Shown here piece after piece: positions 52,654 through 61,528 of a stretch of DNA of 64,000 bases. How positions within the stretch are numbered: the first letter of the stretch is position 1; each line of letters starts with the position of its first letter. Location: NCBI RefSeq assembly GCF_000184685.1, contig NC_014830.1, positions 2,790,001 to 2,854,000 of the forward strand, read 5' to 3'. Source of the DNA: Intrasporangium calvum DSM 43043 (lineage in GTDB: Bacteria; Actinomycetota; Actinomycetes; Actinomycetales; Dermatophilaceae). Both the position numbers and the translations under genes were made by a program. The notes beneath the pieces are model-generated. The model did no database searches. It saw only the letters and a list, made by a program, of their open reading frames with translations, and was not told where the DNA came from.

Positions 52654-53939
52654 GCGGCCACCTCCGCCTCGTCCTCGGCCAGGTAGCGGACCACCGCGCG
52701 CGACCCCGGGTCGAGCCAGTCGGCGGTCGCCTGTCGCACCTGCTCAGCCGTGACGGCCTTGACCTGGTCGACGAAGGTGTTGACGTAGGAGGGGTCCCCG
52801 CTGAGGAGGGCATGGTGGCTGATGTGGTCGGCCCGCTCCTCGATGCTCGCCAGCGCGCTCAGCCAGGACCGCTCGGTGTCGGCGACCACCGACTCGAGCT
52901 CACCCTCGTCCGGTCCCTCGCCGATGAACCGGCGCAGCTCCTCGCACACGGCCGCCTCCACCGCCTCCGGGTCGGCGCCGGCGGCGATGTCGACGGTGAT
53001 CGTCCCCAGACCGACGCCGTCGACGAGCCCCATCGTCCACCCGGACACCGACGTCGCCGTCTCGTCGGTGCGCACGAGACGCCGCATGAGCCGTGAGCTG
53101 GACAGGCCGCTCATGACGTCGACGGCGATCGAGCAGGCGTGGTACTCGGGCGTGGTGTCGACCGGCAGCCGGAAGGAGATGTAGATCCGGTCGTTCGGCA
53201 CGGCACCGGGGCGGTCGAGCCGCACCGGCTCGGCGATCGGCGGGAGCTGGGGCAGTCGCTCACGGTGCTGCAGCTCGATCGGCTCCAGCCCCCCGAAGTA
53301 GCGCTCGGCCGCGTCGAACCCCTGCTCGGCCGTGATGTCGCCGACGAGGGTGAGCACGGTGTTGTTGGGCCCGTAGTGCGAACGGTAGAAGGCGTGGACG
53401 TCCTCGAGGGTCGCCGCGTCGAGGTCCTCCATCGACCCGATCGTCGGGTGGTGGTAGGGGTGGTCGTCGGGGAAGGCGGTGGCGTAGATGTCGATGAGGG
53501 CCTGGCCGTACGGGACGTTGTCGTACCGTTGGCGCTTCTCCTCCTTGACGACGTCGCGCTGGTTGTCGAGGTTCTCCTGGGTGACCGCGTCGAGGAGGTA
53601 TCCGTGCCGGTCAGCCTCGAGCCACAGGGCCAGGTCGAGGGCCCCGACGGGGATCGTCTCGAAGTAGTTCGTCCGGTCGAACCAGGTGGTGGCGTTGAGC
53701 CGCCCTCCCTCGTTCATCAGGGCGCTGAAGTGCTCACCGGAAGCCACGCTGCGACTGCCCTGGAACATCAGGTGCTCGAAGAGGTGCGCGAACCCGGTCC
53801 GGCCAGGCACCTCGTGGCGCGAGCCGACCCCCACCCACAGGTTGACCGCGACGCTCGGGACGGCGTGGTCCTCGGAGACGATGACCCTAAGGCCGTTGGG
53901 CAGGGTCCGCTCGGCGAGGGAGTAGGCGATCGACGTCAC
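52650..53939 (-). CDS. M16-family zinc peptidase, active subunit
   Basis: A 429-residue M16 peptidase. The zinc motif HLFEHLMF (HxxEH, residues 52-56) is followed by the third ligand Glu in ENLDNQRDVVKEEKRQRYDNVPYG. It pairs with the downstream inactive subunit that supplies the R/Y substrate loop. The ATG at 53939 gives the conserved start TSIAYSLAERTLPNGLRVIVSEDHAVPSVAVNLWVGVGSRHE. There is no signal peptide, so cytosolic. Confidence 0.93.
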   Translation of the reverse strand: MTSIAYSLAERTLPNGLRVIVSEDHAVPSVAVNLWVGVGSRHEVPGRTGFAHLFEHLMFQGSRSVASGEHFSALMNEGGRLNATTWFDRTNYFETIPVGALDLALWLEADRHGYLLDAVTQENLDNQRDVVKEEKRQRYDNVPYGQALIDIYATAFPDDHPYHHPTIGSMEDLDAATLEDVHAFYRSHYGPNNTVLTLVGDITAEQGFDAAERYFGGLEPIELQHRERLPQLPPIAEPVRLDRPGAVPNDRIYISFRLPVDTTPEYHACSIAVDVMSGLSSSRLMRRLVRTDETATSVSGWTMGLVDGVGLGTITVDIAAGADPEAVEAAVCEELRRFIGEGPDEGELESVVADTERSWLSALASIEERADHISHHALLSGDPSYVNTFVDQVKAVTAEQVRQATADWLDPGSRAVVRYLAEDEAEVAA

Positions 53940-54011
53940 GGCACGACCCTACGTGACCCGCCCCCCGGCGGGCCGCGAGCCCGGAGAGGTGCCCCCATCA
54001 CGTAACCTTGG

Positions 54012-54037
54012 GTTATCGATAACTGCTCAACGATAAC
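54012..54037 (+). promoter_or_regulatory. Putative operator upstream of the class V aminotransferase gene
   Basis: A perfect palindrome GTTATCGATAAC (54012-54023) followed seven bases later by a half-site CGATAAC (54031-54037). It ends 19 bases before the ATG of the aminotransferase gene. A related GTTATCGTTG lies at the UPF0182 gene's upstream region (59098-59107, minus strand). Confidence 0.45.
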
Positions 54038-54056
54038 GCTGGCATATGCTGGAGTC

Positions 54057-55760
54057 ATGAGCAACGACGCCCGCGGCCCCGACCTGCTCACCACGATCCG
54101 CGAGTCGGTGATCGGCGAGGACCAGGTCCTCCCCGGGCCGTACGGTCCGCGCCGCGTGACCTACGCCGACTACACCGCCTCCGGCCGCGCCCTCAGCTTC
54201 ATCGAGGACTTCATCCGCGACGAGGTCCTCCCCCGCTACGCCAACACCCACACCGAGTCCTCGGGCACCGGACTCCAGACGACCCGGTTGCGCGAGGACG
54301 CGCGCCGCACGATCCGCGCGGCAGTCGGGGGTGACGAGGACACGGTGGTCATCTTCGCCGGGTCCGGCTGCACCGGCGCCATCGACAAGCTCATCGGCAT
54401 CCTCGGACTCCGGGTGCCGTCCGCTTTCGAGGACCGCTGGCAGGCGAGCGCCCTCGTGCCTCCCGCCGAGCGACCCGTCGTGTTCATCGGGCCCTACGAG
54501 CACCACTCGAACGAGCTGCCCTGGCGAGAGTGCGTCGCAGACGTCGTCGTCGTCCCCCAGGATGAGCACGGACACGTGAGCCTGGCCGCCCTGCGACAGC
54601 TGCTCCAGACCTACGCCGACCGGCCCCTGAAGATCGGCTCGTTCTCGGCCGCGAGCAACGTCACCGGCATCCTCACCGACACCGACGCCATCTCCACCAT
54701 CCTGCACCAGCACGGCGCCCTCGCGTTCTGGGACTTCGCCGCCGCCGGCCCCTACGTCGACATCGCCATGTACGGGCGTCCCGGGCGCAGGATGCCAGCC
54801 CGCAAGGACGCGATCTTCCTCAGCCCACACAAGTTCATCGGCGGACCAAGCACGCCAGGGGTGCTCGTCGTGCGCAAGGAGCTGCTGACGAACCGCGTGC
54901 CCGACGTCGTCGGCGGAGGCACCGTCACGTACGTCAACCCCGACTCCCACGACTACCTCACCGACCCGGCGCACCGCGAGGAAGGCGGCACCCCGGCGAT
55001 CATCGAGGCGATCCGGGCCGGGCTCGTCTTCCAGCTGAAGGATGCCGTCGGAACCGCGGTGATCCACGCCCGCGAGCAGGACTTCCTGCGCCGGGCCGTC
55101 GACGCCTGGGCCGGCGAGCCCACGATCGAGATCCTCGGCAACGTCGACGCCGACCGCCTTTCGATCCTCTCCTTCGTCGTGCACCGTCGGAGCGGGACGA
55201 CGCGCCACTACCTGCACCACAACTTCATCGTCGCGCTGCTCAACGACCTCTTCGGGATCCAGGCGCGGGGAGGCTGCTCGTGTGCCGGTCCCTACGGCCA
55301 CCACCTGCTGGGTATCGACCCGGAGCGATCGCACGAGCTCGAGCGGCAGATCACCGGGGGCTGCGAGGGGATCAAGCCCGGATGGGTGCGAGTCAACTTC
55401 AACTACTTCATCTCCGACACGGTCTTCGACTACATCGTCGAGGCGGTGCGCCTGGTGGCGCGCGATGGGTGGCGCCTCCTGGGCGACTACGACTTCGACC
55501 CGGTCACCGGGCGTTGGACCCACCGGCGTGGCCCCGTGGAGCCGCCGCTGCGGCTCGGCCAGGTCCAGTTCGAGGGGGGCCGGATGACCTACCCGCGACA
55601 CCCGGACCGGGCCCCCGAGTCCGCCCTGCCCGGCTATCTCGCCGAGGCCGCCCGGATCCTCGACGCGGCGACGCCACCGTGCGACGACGCGGCGAGCGTC
55701 AGCATGGACTTCGACCACCTGCGGTGGTTCGACCTGCCCACGACCGCGATCCACACCTGA
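54057..55760 (+). CDS. Class V aminotransferase / cysteine desulfurase-like PLP enzyme
   Basis: A 567-residue PLP enzyme. The PLP lysine lies in SPHKFIGGPSTPGVLVV, preceded by ALAFWDFAAAGPYVD (Asp contacting the pyridine nitrogen), with SGCTGAIDKLIGILGL and GPYEHHSNELPWREC. The C-terminal loop carries GGCSCAGPYGHHLLG, with a cysteine where SufS/IscS-type enzymes have the catalytic Cys. It is longer than SufS (about 410), so it belongs to a distinct family of aminotransferase V proteins. The substrate is unknown. An AT-rich palindromic operator precedes the ATG at 54057. Confidence 0.85.
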   Translation: MSNDARGPDLLTTIRESVIGEDQVLPGPYGPRRVTYADYTASGRALSFIEDFIRDEVLPRYANTHTESSGTGLQTTRLREDARRTIRAAVGGDEDTVVIFAGSGCTGAIDKLIGILGLRVPSAFEDRWQASALVPPAERPVVFIGPYEHHSNELPWRECVADVVVVPQDEHGHVSLAALRQLLQTYADRPLKIGSFSAASNVTGILTDTDAISTILHQHGALAFWDFAAAGPYVDIAMYGRPGRRMPARKDAIFLSPHKFIGGPSTPGVLVVRKELLTNRVPDVVGGGTVTYVNPDSHDYLTDPAHREEGGTPAIIEAIRAGLVFQLKDAVGTAVIHAREQDFLRRAVDAWAGEPTIEILGNVDADRLSILSFVVHRRSGTTRHYLHHNFIVALLNDLFGIQARGGCSCAGPYGHHLLGIDPERSHELERQITGGCEGIKPGWVRVNFNYFISDTVFDYIVEAVRLVARDGWRLLGDYDFDPVTGRWTHRRGPVEPPLRLGQVQFEGGRMTYPRHPDRAPESALPGYLAEAARILDAATPPCDDAASVSMDFDHLRWFDLPTTAIHT

Positions 55761-55810
55761 GCCGGCCGGGACCACGGGGACACGCGCGAACATGTGCCGG
55801 GGGAACAGCT

Positions 55811-55840
55811 CAGGCCCGGAGATCGAGATCTCCGGGCCTG
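55811..55840. terminator. Hairpin between the aminotransferase gene and tRNA-fMet
   Basis: A 13-bp perfect stem CAGGCCCGGAGAT/ATCTCCGGGCCTG with loop CGAG, between a plus-strand gene and a minus-strand tRNA; probably ends both transcripts. Confidence 0.8.
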
Positions 55841-55847
55841 AGTCGTT

Positions 55848-55924
55848 TGGTAGCGGGGGCAGGATTTGAACCTGCGACCTCCGGGTTATGAGCCCGGCGA
55901 GCTACCGAACTGCTCCACCCCGCG
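55848..55924 (-). tRNA. Initiator tRNA-fMet (anticodon CAT)
   Basis: A 77-nt cloverleaf on the minus strand with encoded CCA. The anticodon loop CTCATAA lies between GGG and CCC, the three G:C pairs typical of initiator tRNAs. Position 1 is C and faces U72, the unpaired end seen in actinobacterial initiators. The T arm reads GCAGGTTCAAATCCTGC. The acceptor stem is CGCGGGG/CCCCGC(T). Confidence 0.97.
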
Positions 55925-55965
55925 TCGGTGAAACCAACCTTACGCGAATCCCCTCAGGGGACCAA

Positions 55966-56009
55966 ATCGGGCACCGCACGCGCCGCAGAGGGTGTGCGCG
56001 GTGCCCGAT
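55966..56009 (-). terminator. Hairpin after the UPF0182 gene
   Basis: A 12-bp perfect stem (ATCGGGCACCGC with GCGGTGCCCGAT, 55966-55977 and 55998-56009), 10 bp past the UPF0182 stop at 56019. Confidence 0.75.
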
Positions 56010-56018
56010 GGTGGTGGC

Positions 56019-59000
56019 TCAGGGGGTGGCTGGAGCGGCTGCCGCCGCCCGGGCCAAGGCCTCCTTCAGACGCTCCTGTGCTTGCCCGTAGGCGGCGAAG
56101 TCGCCGTTGCGCAGCGCCTCCTCACCCGCTCGGAAAGCCGCATCGGCGTCGGCCAGCGCCTTCCGGAGGGCGTTCGCGTCCGGGGTGCCCGTCGGCGCTG
56201 GAGACGACGCCGTCGGGCTGGCGGACGGCGTGCCCGACGCGGATCCGGTCGGCGTGCCGGTCGGCGTCCCGGGCGGGGTCACCGGGGTGTCCGTCCCCTG
56301 GTCACCGGCCGCCGCGCCGGAGGAACCACCGAAGAGGTCGTTGAGGGCGTCGTCCAAGGAGCCGGCCCAGGCGATCTTCTCCCCGAAGGACACCGCCACC
56401 GCGGAGAGCCGCGGATAGGCACCAGCCCCGGAGGCCTGGACGTAGATCGGCTGCACGTAGAGCACGCCGCCGCCGACGGGCAGGGTGAGCTGGTTGCCGA
56501 AGGTGACCTCCGCGCCCTGCAGCGCAGTCGTCGAGATGAACTGCGCGAGCGTGCCGAAGCCGGAGTCCGTGGACGACACCTGGGAGGACCGCATGTCGTT
56601 GTAGACCTGGCCCGGGCCCTTCACCGTCGTGTTCGAGGGCTCGAGCAGGCGTAGCGCGCCGTAGCCGGCTGCCCTCTTCCCGTCCTCGGAGCCGGCGTCA
56701 CCGTCGGCCGCGAGGAAGCCGGTGAGCAGGTTGCGGTCACCGACGGGCATGAACGTCGAGGTGAGCGAGAACGACGGCTTGGGCTGACCCGGCATGGCGA
56801 GGGACAGGTAGTACGGCGGTTGGAGCAGGGACTGCTCGGCGTTGGCGCCGCGCGTCGGGTCGAGCGGGACGCGCCAGAACGTCTGGCCGCCGTAGAACGA
56901 CGCAGGGTCCGTCTCGTGGTACTTCGTCAGGAGCTGACGCTGGATCTTGAAGAGGTCCTCGGGGTAGCGAAGGTGCTCCATGAGGGATCCCTTGACCTCC
57001 GACAGGGGCGTCACGGCGTCGGGGAAGATCTTCATCCAGGCCGCGAGGATCGGGTCCTGGTCATCCCACTGGTAGAGCGTCACCGTGCCGTCGTAGGCGT
57101 CGACCGTCGCCTTGACCGAGTTGCGCACGTAGTTGACCTGGCCGGCGCGGATGGCCTGCACGGAGTCGCGGGTGCGGGTCACTGCGTCCGAGGTGGCCGC
57201 GTCGAGCGTGGCCATCTCGGAGTAGGGGTACATGTCGGTCGTCGTGTAGCCGTCGATCACCCACATGACACGGCCGTCGACGACCACGGGGTAGGCGTTG
57301 CCGTCGAGCGTGAGCCACGGGGCCACCCGCTCGATGCGCTCGCGCGGGATGCGGTGGTCGATCAGTCGCGAGTCGTTGGTCACGGCGTCAGAGAGCAGGA
57401 AGTTGATCTCGCGGTACTTGAAGGCGTAGGCGAGGCGCCGCATCGCGTCGAGATCGACGCCACCGGCTCCGGCGTAGCTGTTCGTCACCTGCTGGTTGCC
57501 CTCGGACAGGTAGTCGAACTCCTTCTTGCCGGCGCCGACGATGGAGTACTCGGGTGAGGACTCGCCGAAGTAGATCCGCGGCTCGTACTCGCCGAGGACG
57601 CCGGTGGTGCCGATCTGTGACTCGAAGAAGCTCGGGCGACCGTCGTCCTCACGGGTGTTGCCCTTCGCGGCGACGACGCCGTAGCCGTGCGTGTACACGG
57701 TGTGGTCGTTGAGCCAGTTCCGTTGGCCGTCGGGCACGCCGGTCAGGTCGAGCTCTCGGACGGCGATCACGGTGTCGGTCAGCTCGCCGTTGAGGTCGTA
57801 GCGGTCGACGTCGAGCACGTCCGCGAACTGGTAGTAGCCCTTCGACGCCTCGAGCTGCTTGAACGTCGGGCTGACGACGTTGGGGTCGATGAGGCGGATG
57901 CCCGGGATGGTGTCTGCGTCGTTGCGCAGCTGTCCCGGGCTGGCCGTCGTGGTGGTGTCGTACTTCTCGACCTTGACGCCGTCGAAACCGTAGGCCTTGC
58001 GCGTCGCGTCGATGTTGCGCTGGATGTAGGGCAGCTCGAGGGACTTCTCGGAGGGGCGGACCTTCAGCGACTGGACCAGCGCGGGGTAGATCCCGCCGAC
58101 GGCCACGACGACGACGGCGAGGACCGCGACACCGACGAGGGGCAGGCGCCAGGAGCGGGTCCAGATGGTGCTGACGAACATGCCGGCGCACATCAGCGCC
58201 GCGATGGCGAGGATGGCCTTCGTGGGGATGACCGCGTGCGCCTCGGTGTACTGGATCCCGGTCATGCGGGTCGACTGGGCGTTGGCGAGGTTGTACCGGT
58301 CGATCCAGAACGCCACGGCCCGGACGAGCACGAGCGTGGCCGCGATGATGGACAGGTGCACCCGGGCGGCCTGGGTCGACCGCATCCGCTGCGCCGCGAC
58401 GACGCCGCCGTAGAGGTAGTGGGTGAAGGCGGCGGCGATGAAACCGAGGACGAGGACCATCGTCAGGAACGACACGATGAAGTTGATCCACGGCAGTTCG
58501 AAGACGTAGAAGCCGATGTCGAGGCCGAACTCCGGGTCGGTCGTGCCGAACTGGGTCCCGTTGCGCCACAGCAGGAAGGTGTCCCACTGGGTGGCGGCCG
58601 AGAGTCCCGCGAAGAGGCCGATGGCAAGGGGGGCTGCGACCGTGGCGGTCCGTCGCATCGGCTCCACCAGCTGGCGGTAGTGCTCCATCGCCTGGGTCTC
58701 CGGCGAGGGCGCGTAGATCGGCCGGTTCCGGAAGGCGACGTGGATGCTCGACCACACCACCGCGGCGGTGAACAGGCCGCCGGCGAGACCGAGGACGATC
58801 TTGGTGACGAGCTGCGTGGCGAAGACCGAGGAGAAGTCGACGGACTGGTACCAGAGCACCTCGGTCCAGAAGGTGGCCAGCGTCGCCACCACGAGCAGCA
58901 GCGCGAAGGCGATGACCAGGGCCGTGATGAGGGGGCTGCGGTTGGGGGGAAGGGGCGCCGCTCGGCGAGCAGGTCCCTGCTCGCCGCCGTCGCCGAAGGG

Positions 59001-59033
59001 GCCCTGAGTGGGGCCGAAGTCGCTGTCGCTCAC
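56019..59033 (-). CDS. UPF0182 family large membrane protein
   Basis: A 1004-residue protein. Seven or so membrane helices occupy roughly the first 330 residues (ALVIAFALLLVVATLATFWTEVLWYQSVDFSSVFATQLVTKIVLGLAGGLFTAAVVW, FIVSFLTMVLVLGFIAAAFTHYLYGG), and the rest is a long extracellular domain (PYIQRNIDATRKAYGFDGVKVEKYD, DRYDLNGELTDTVIAVRELDLTGVPDGQRNWLNDHTVYTHGYGVVAAKGN). The C-terminus is a Thr/Pro/Ser/Gly linker with a helical tail. The function is unknown. GTG 59033 starts SDSDFGPTQG. A GTTATCGTTG element lies upstream. Confidence 0.92.
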   Translation of the reverse strand: MSDSDFGPTQGPFGDGGEQGPARRAAPLPPNRSPLITALVIAFALLLVVATLATFWTEVLWYQSVDFSSVFATQLVTKIVLGLAGGLFTAAVVWSSIHVAFRNRPIYAPSPETQAMEHYRQLVEPMRRTATVAAPLAIGLFAGLSAATQWDTFLLWRNGTQFGTTDPEFGLDIGFYVFELPWINFIVSFLTMVLVLGFIAAAFTHYLYGGVVAAQRMRSTQAARVHLSIIAATLVLVRAVAFWIDRYNLANAQSTRMTGIQYTEAHAVIPTKAILAIAALMCAGMFVSTIWTRSWRLPLVGVAVLAVVVVAVGGIYPALVQSLKVRPSEKSLELPYIQRNIDATRKAYGFDGVKVEKYDTTTTASPGQLRNDADTIPGIRLIDPNVVSPTFKQLEASKGYYQFADVLDVDRYDLNGELTDTVIAVRELDLTGVPDGQRNWLNDHTVYTHGYGVVAAKGNTREDDGRPSFFESQIGTTGVLGEYEPRIYFGESSPEYSIVGAGKKEFDYLSEGNQQVTNSYAGAGGVDLDAMRRLAYAFKYREINFLLSDAVTNDSRLIDHRIPRERIERVAPWLTLDGNAYPVVVDGRVMWVIDGYTTTDMYPYSEMATLDAATSDAVTRTRDSVQAIRAGQVNYVRNSVKATVDAYDGTVTLYQWDDQDPILAAWMKIFPDAVTPLSEVKGSLMEHLRYPEDLFKIQRQLLTKYHETDPASFYGGQTFWRVPLDPTRGANAEQSLLQPPYYLSLAMPGQPKPSFSLTSTFMPVGDRNLLTGFLAADGDAGSEDGKRAAGYGALRLLEPSNTTVKGPGQVYNDMRSSQVSSTDSGFGTLAQFISTTALQGAEVTFGNQLTLPVGGGVLYVQPIYVQASGAGAYPRLSAVAVSFGEKIAWAGSLDDALNDLFGGSSGAAAGDQGTDTPVTPPGTPTGTPTGSASGTPSASPTASSPAPTGTPDANALRKALADADAAFRAGEEALRNGDFAAYGQAQERLKEALARAAAAAPATP

Positions 59034-59155
59034 GTTGCGTCGCCTCGAGATGCTGGGACCGGCCGGGACTCGCCGTCGCGAAGTACCGTTTGCGGCAACG
59101 ATAACCCGAACGCCCGACGCCCTCCGCCCCCCGTGGGCCCAAGCGCCCTCGATGC

Positions 59156-59171
59156 CGTATGCCGCTGGGCT
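59156..59171 (-). repeat. Dispersed 16-bp repeat, copy 7
   Basis: Exact CGTATGCCGCTGGGCT, in the divergent gap between the UPF0182 and PPA1309 genes. Confidence 0.85.
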
Positions 59172-59211
59172 CGCTCCGCGGGGCCGCCGCCTCGGGTGGT
59201 TGGATGGGTGG

Positions 59212-59754
59212 GTGGAAGAGCAGCCGGTCACCTCCGTCACCGCCGACCCCCTCATCGTGGCGGCCCTGGACACCGAGCGCCATGTGGCCGCCGCCGGCTG
59301 GGACCAGCCGGCCCGCCTCTTCGCCCTGGTGCGCACGGCCGCCCTGCTGGACCGCGAGCCGCACCTGCGCCCGCAGATGGGCCCGAGGGACCTGGCTGCG
59401 GGCGCCCTGACGGCGGTCGAGCAGGAGGGGCTGCCGGCGACCTCGTCGCTGGAGACGCTGCTCGGCCGGATCGCCTGGCCCGACGAGGTCGACGGGTGCG
59501 CGTTCGCGATCGAACGGATCGTCGTGCCGCCGGACGCCGAGCGCGACCTGCCCCAGCGGTCCGAGTCGGCGGTCGAGGCCCTCGCGGCCCACCCCGACCG
59601 CAAGGACGTCCGGCTGCTCGTGGCGGTGCTGAGGGACGGGTCCTCGATCTGCCTGCTCCGCCAGCGCGACCACGACTCGGACGACGCGGTGGCGACCGGC
59701 AGGGACATCGCGCCCGGACTCGTGGCGGCGCTGCGGTCGACGTTCGAGGACTAG
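59212..59754 (+). CDS. PPA1309 family protein
   Basis: A 180-residue soluble protein: DPLIVAALDTERHVAAAGWDQPARLFALVRTAALLDREPHLRPQMG, SSLETLLGRIAWPDEVDGCAFAIERIVVPPDAERDLPQ, HPDRKDVRLLVAVLRDGSSICLLRQRDHDSDDAVATGRDIAPGLVAAL. This is the PPA1309 family, found only in actinobacteria; the function is unknown. GTG 59212 was chosen; a TTG 12 bases upstream is possible. It diverges from UPF0182, as in relatives. Confidence 0.82.
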   Translation: MEEQPVTSVTADPLIVAALDTERHVAAAGWDQPARLFALVRTAALLDREPHLRPQMGPRDLAAGALTAVEQEGLPATSSLETLLGRIAWPDEVDGCAFAIERIVVPPDAERDLPQRSESAVEALAAHPDRKDVRLLVAVLRDGSSICLLRQRDHDSDDAVATGRDIAPGLVAALRSTFED

Positions 59755-59789
59755 CGGGACCGGCTGGCCCGGCCGCTGGCGGCCCTGCT

Positions 59790-60920
59790 TCAGCAGCGCC
59801 TGAGGCCCGAGGTCCGGCCGGAGGCGATGCCCTCGACCGCTTGGCGGGCGTCGTCGAAGGTGTCGACGGCGAACACCTCGAGTCCCGATGGAATGTTGCC
59901 GGTGACCTCGGGGCAGTTCTCGACCGGGGCGAGGAAGTACTCGGAGCCACCGGCCCGGGCACCGGCCATCTTCTGCTTGATCCCGCCGATGGGGCCGACG
60001 TCGCCCGCGTCGTCGATGGTCCCGGTCCCGGCCACGTCCCGCCCGTCGGTGAGTGAGCCGGGGGTCAGCTTGTCGTAGATGCCCAGGGCGAACATCAGCC
60101 CGGCCGAGGGACCACCGACCTCGCCTGCGTTGATCGTGACCTTCGCCGGGAAGTCGTGGTCGAGCTGCAGGAGCACACCGAGGGCCGTCCTGCCCTCGGA
60201 GCCCGACATCGTGGGGACGTCGACGACCTTCGAGGACCCGGCACGGGACACCTCGACCTCGATCTGCTCCCCCGGGCGAACCACCTGCAGGGCGGACCGG
60301 ACGCTGTCGGCGGTGGTGATGGTCACGTCGCCCACGCGCACGATCCGGTCCCCCATGCGCAGCACGTCCTTGGCGAGCGACTCGTCGAGGATCTCGGCGA
60401 TCTTGACGTGGGTCGTCACCGTCTTGCCGAGGGCGCGCAGGGCGACGGCGGTCGCCTCTTCCTGCGAACCTGCCATCTGGACGGCGTTCTCCTCGGCGAT
60501 CCGCTCCTCACTCGCATTGGGGTCGAAGACCTGATCGACCGGCAGGACGTCCTGGGACGGGTCGATCCAGGCCCACAGGACGTCGAAGGCGTCGACGGGG
60601 AACCCGGGACCGCCCAGGACCGACACCGTCGTGAAGCTGAGCTCCCCCTCCGCGTCGTAGGCTGGCAGTCCCTCGATGGAGATGAGGGCCGAGCCGTCCG
60701 ACTTGCCGGGCACGTCACCGAGGGTGTTCATCGTCGGGCCGGGGCTCATGATCGCCACCGGGACGTGGACGAGGTTGCCGACCACCAGGACGGCCAGCGC
60801 GAGGAAGAAACCGACGAGGAAGAGAACGTTGCCTCGGCTGAGCGGGGCCGGCTGACGGACGGGGGCCGGGAACGCGGGCGGCGCTGCCTCGCTCGCCGGG
60901 ACGCGCCGGATCGTCCTCAC
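59790..60920 (-). CDS. PDZ-domain Lon-like serine protease (YlbL family)
   Basis: A 376-residue membrane-anchored protease. One N-terminal helix (NVLFLVGFFLALAVLVVGNLVHV), a PDZ domain (LAKDVLRMGDRIVRVGDVTITTADSVRSALQVVRPGEQIEVEV), and a Lon-type proteolytic domain with the catalytic Ser in GEVGGPSAGLMFALGI and Lys in GGIKQKMAGAR. It probably cleaves a membrane or secreted substrate. GTG 60920 overlaps the moaE stop (GTGA), so I prefer it to the ATG at 60935. Confidence 0.88.
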   Translation of the reverse strand: MRTIRRVPASEAAPPAFPAPVRQPAPLSRGNVLFLVGFFLALAVLVVGNLVHVPVAIMSPGPTMNTLGDVPGKSDGSALISIEGLPAYDAEGELSFTTVSVLGGPGFPVDAFDVLWAWIDPSQDVLPVDQVFDPNASEERIAEENAVQMAGSQEEATAVALRALGKTVTTHVKIAEILDESLAKDVLRMGDRIVRVGDVTITTADSVRSALQVVRPGEQIEVEVSRAGSSKVVDVPTMSGSEGRTALGVLLQLDHDFPAKVTINAGEVGGPSAGLMFALGIYDKLTPGSLTDGRDVAGTGTIDDAGDVGPIGGIKQKMAGARAGGSEYFLAPVENCPEVTGNIPSGLEVFAVDTFDDARQAVEGIASGRTSGLRRC

Positions 60921-61381
60921 GGGAGCCCGACCCATTCGTCGGACCCGTCCGAGAAACCTTGGTGTTTCCAGATCGGCACCGTCGCCTTGAGCTCGTCGAT
61001 GAGTCGGCGGCACACCTCGAAGGCCTCACCCCGGTGCTCGGCGCTCACGCCGACGACCACGGCCAGGTCACCGATGTCGAGCCGGCCCACCCGGTGCACG
61101 AGGCCGATCCGGACGACCCGGCCCTCGGCAGCCAGTCGCTCCGCCAGCGCCCGGGCGACGTCGGCCGCCTGCGGGTGCGCGCTGTAGTCCAGGTGCGTCA
61201 CGTCCGCGGGCCCCTGCGGCTCGCCGGCCGCCGGCGCGGCGGCCTTCGTGTCGTGGTTGCGCACCGTGCCGACGAAGACGCAGGTGCCGCCGGCGCGCGG
61301 ATCCGCGACGCTCGAGAGGACCTCGTCGACGGACAGCGGCGTCTCTCGGATCTCGGCAAGGGTGACCGTCACGCCGGACAT
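60917..61381 (-). CDS. moaE: Molybdopterin synthase catalytic subunit MoaE
   Basis: A 154-residue protein: CVFVGTVRNHDTKAA, LDYSAHPQAADVARALAERL, IGLVHRVGRLDIGDLAVVVGVSAEHRGEAFEVCRRLIDELKATVPIWKHQGFSDGSDEWVG. The lysines in KATVPIWKH and the GxVR(N) motif are those of MoaE, which with MoaD converts precursor Z to molybdopterin. ATG 61381. It is coupled to the Lon-like protease gene by a four-base overlap. Confidence 0.92.
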   Translation of the reverse strand: MSGVTVTLAEIRETPLSVDEVLSSVADPRAGGTCVFVGTVRNHDTKAAAPAAGEPQGPADVTHLDYSAHPQAADVARALAERLAAEGRVVRIGLVHRVGRLDIGDLAVVVGVSAEHRGEAFEVCRRLIDELKATVPIWKHQGFSDGSDEWVGLP

Positions 61382-61528
61382 CGTATGCGGCTCGACCGGG
61401 TGATCGACGACAGCGACCAAGGCCGCCTCGGGTGGGGTGGATCGGAGGGGAACGATCGCCCGGCTTTCATGGTTGTCTTGATGAGGAGCGGCCGACCGCC
61501 GCGTGAGGACAGCAATCCGAGGAGCACC

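Noticed and set aside
61382-61394. Ninth copy of the dispersed repeat
   Set aside because: CGTATGCGGCTCG lacks several internal bases, so it may be a decayed copy or chance.
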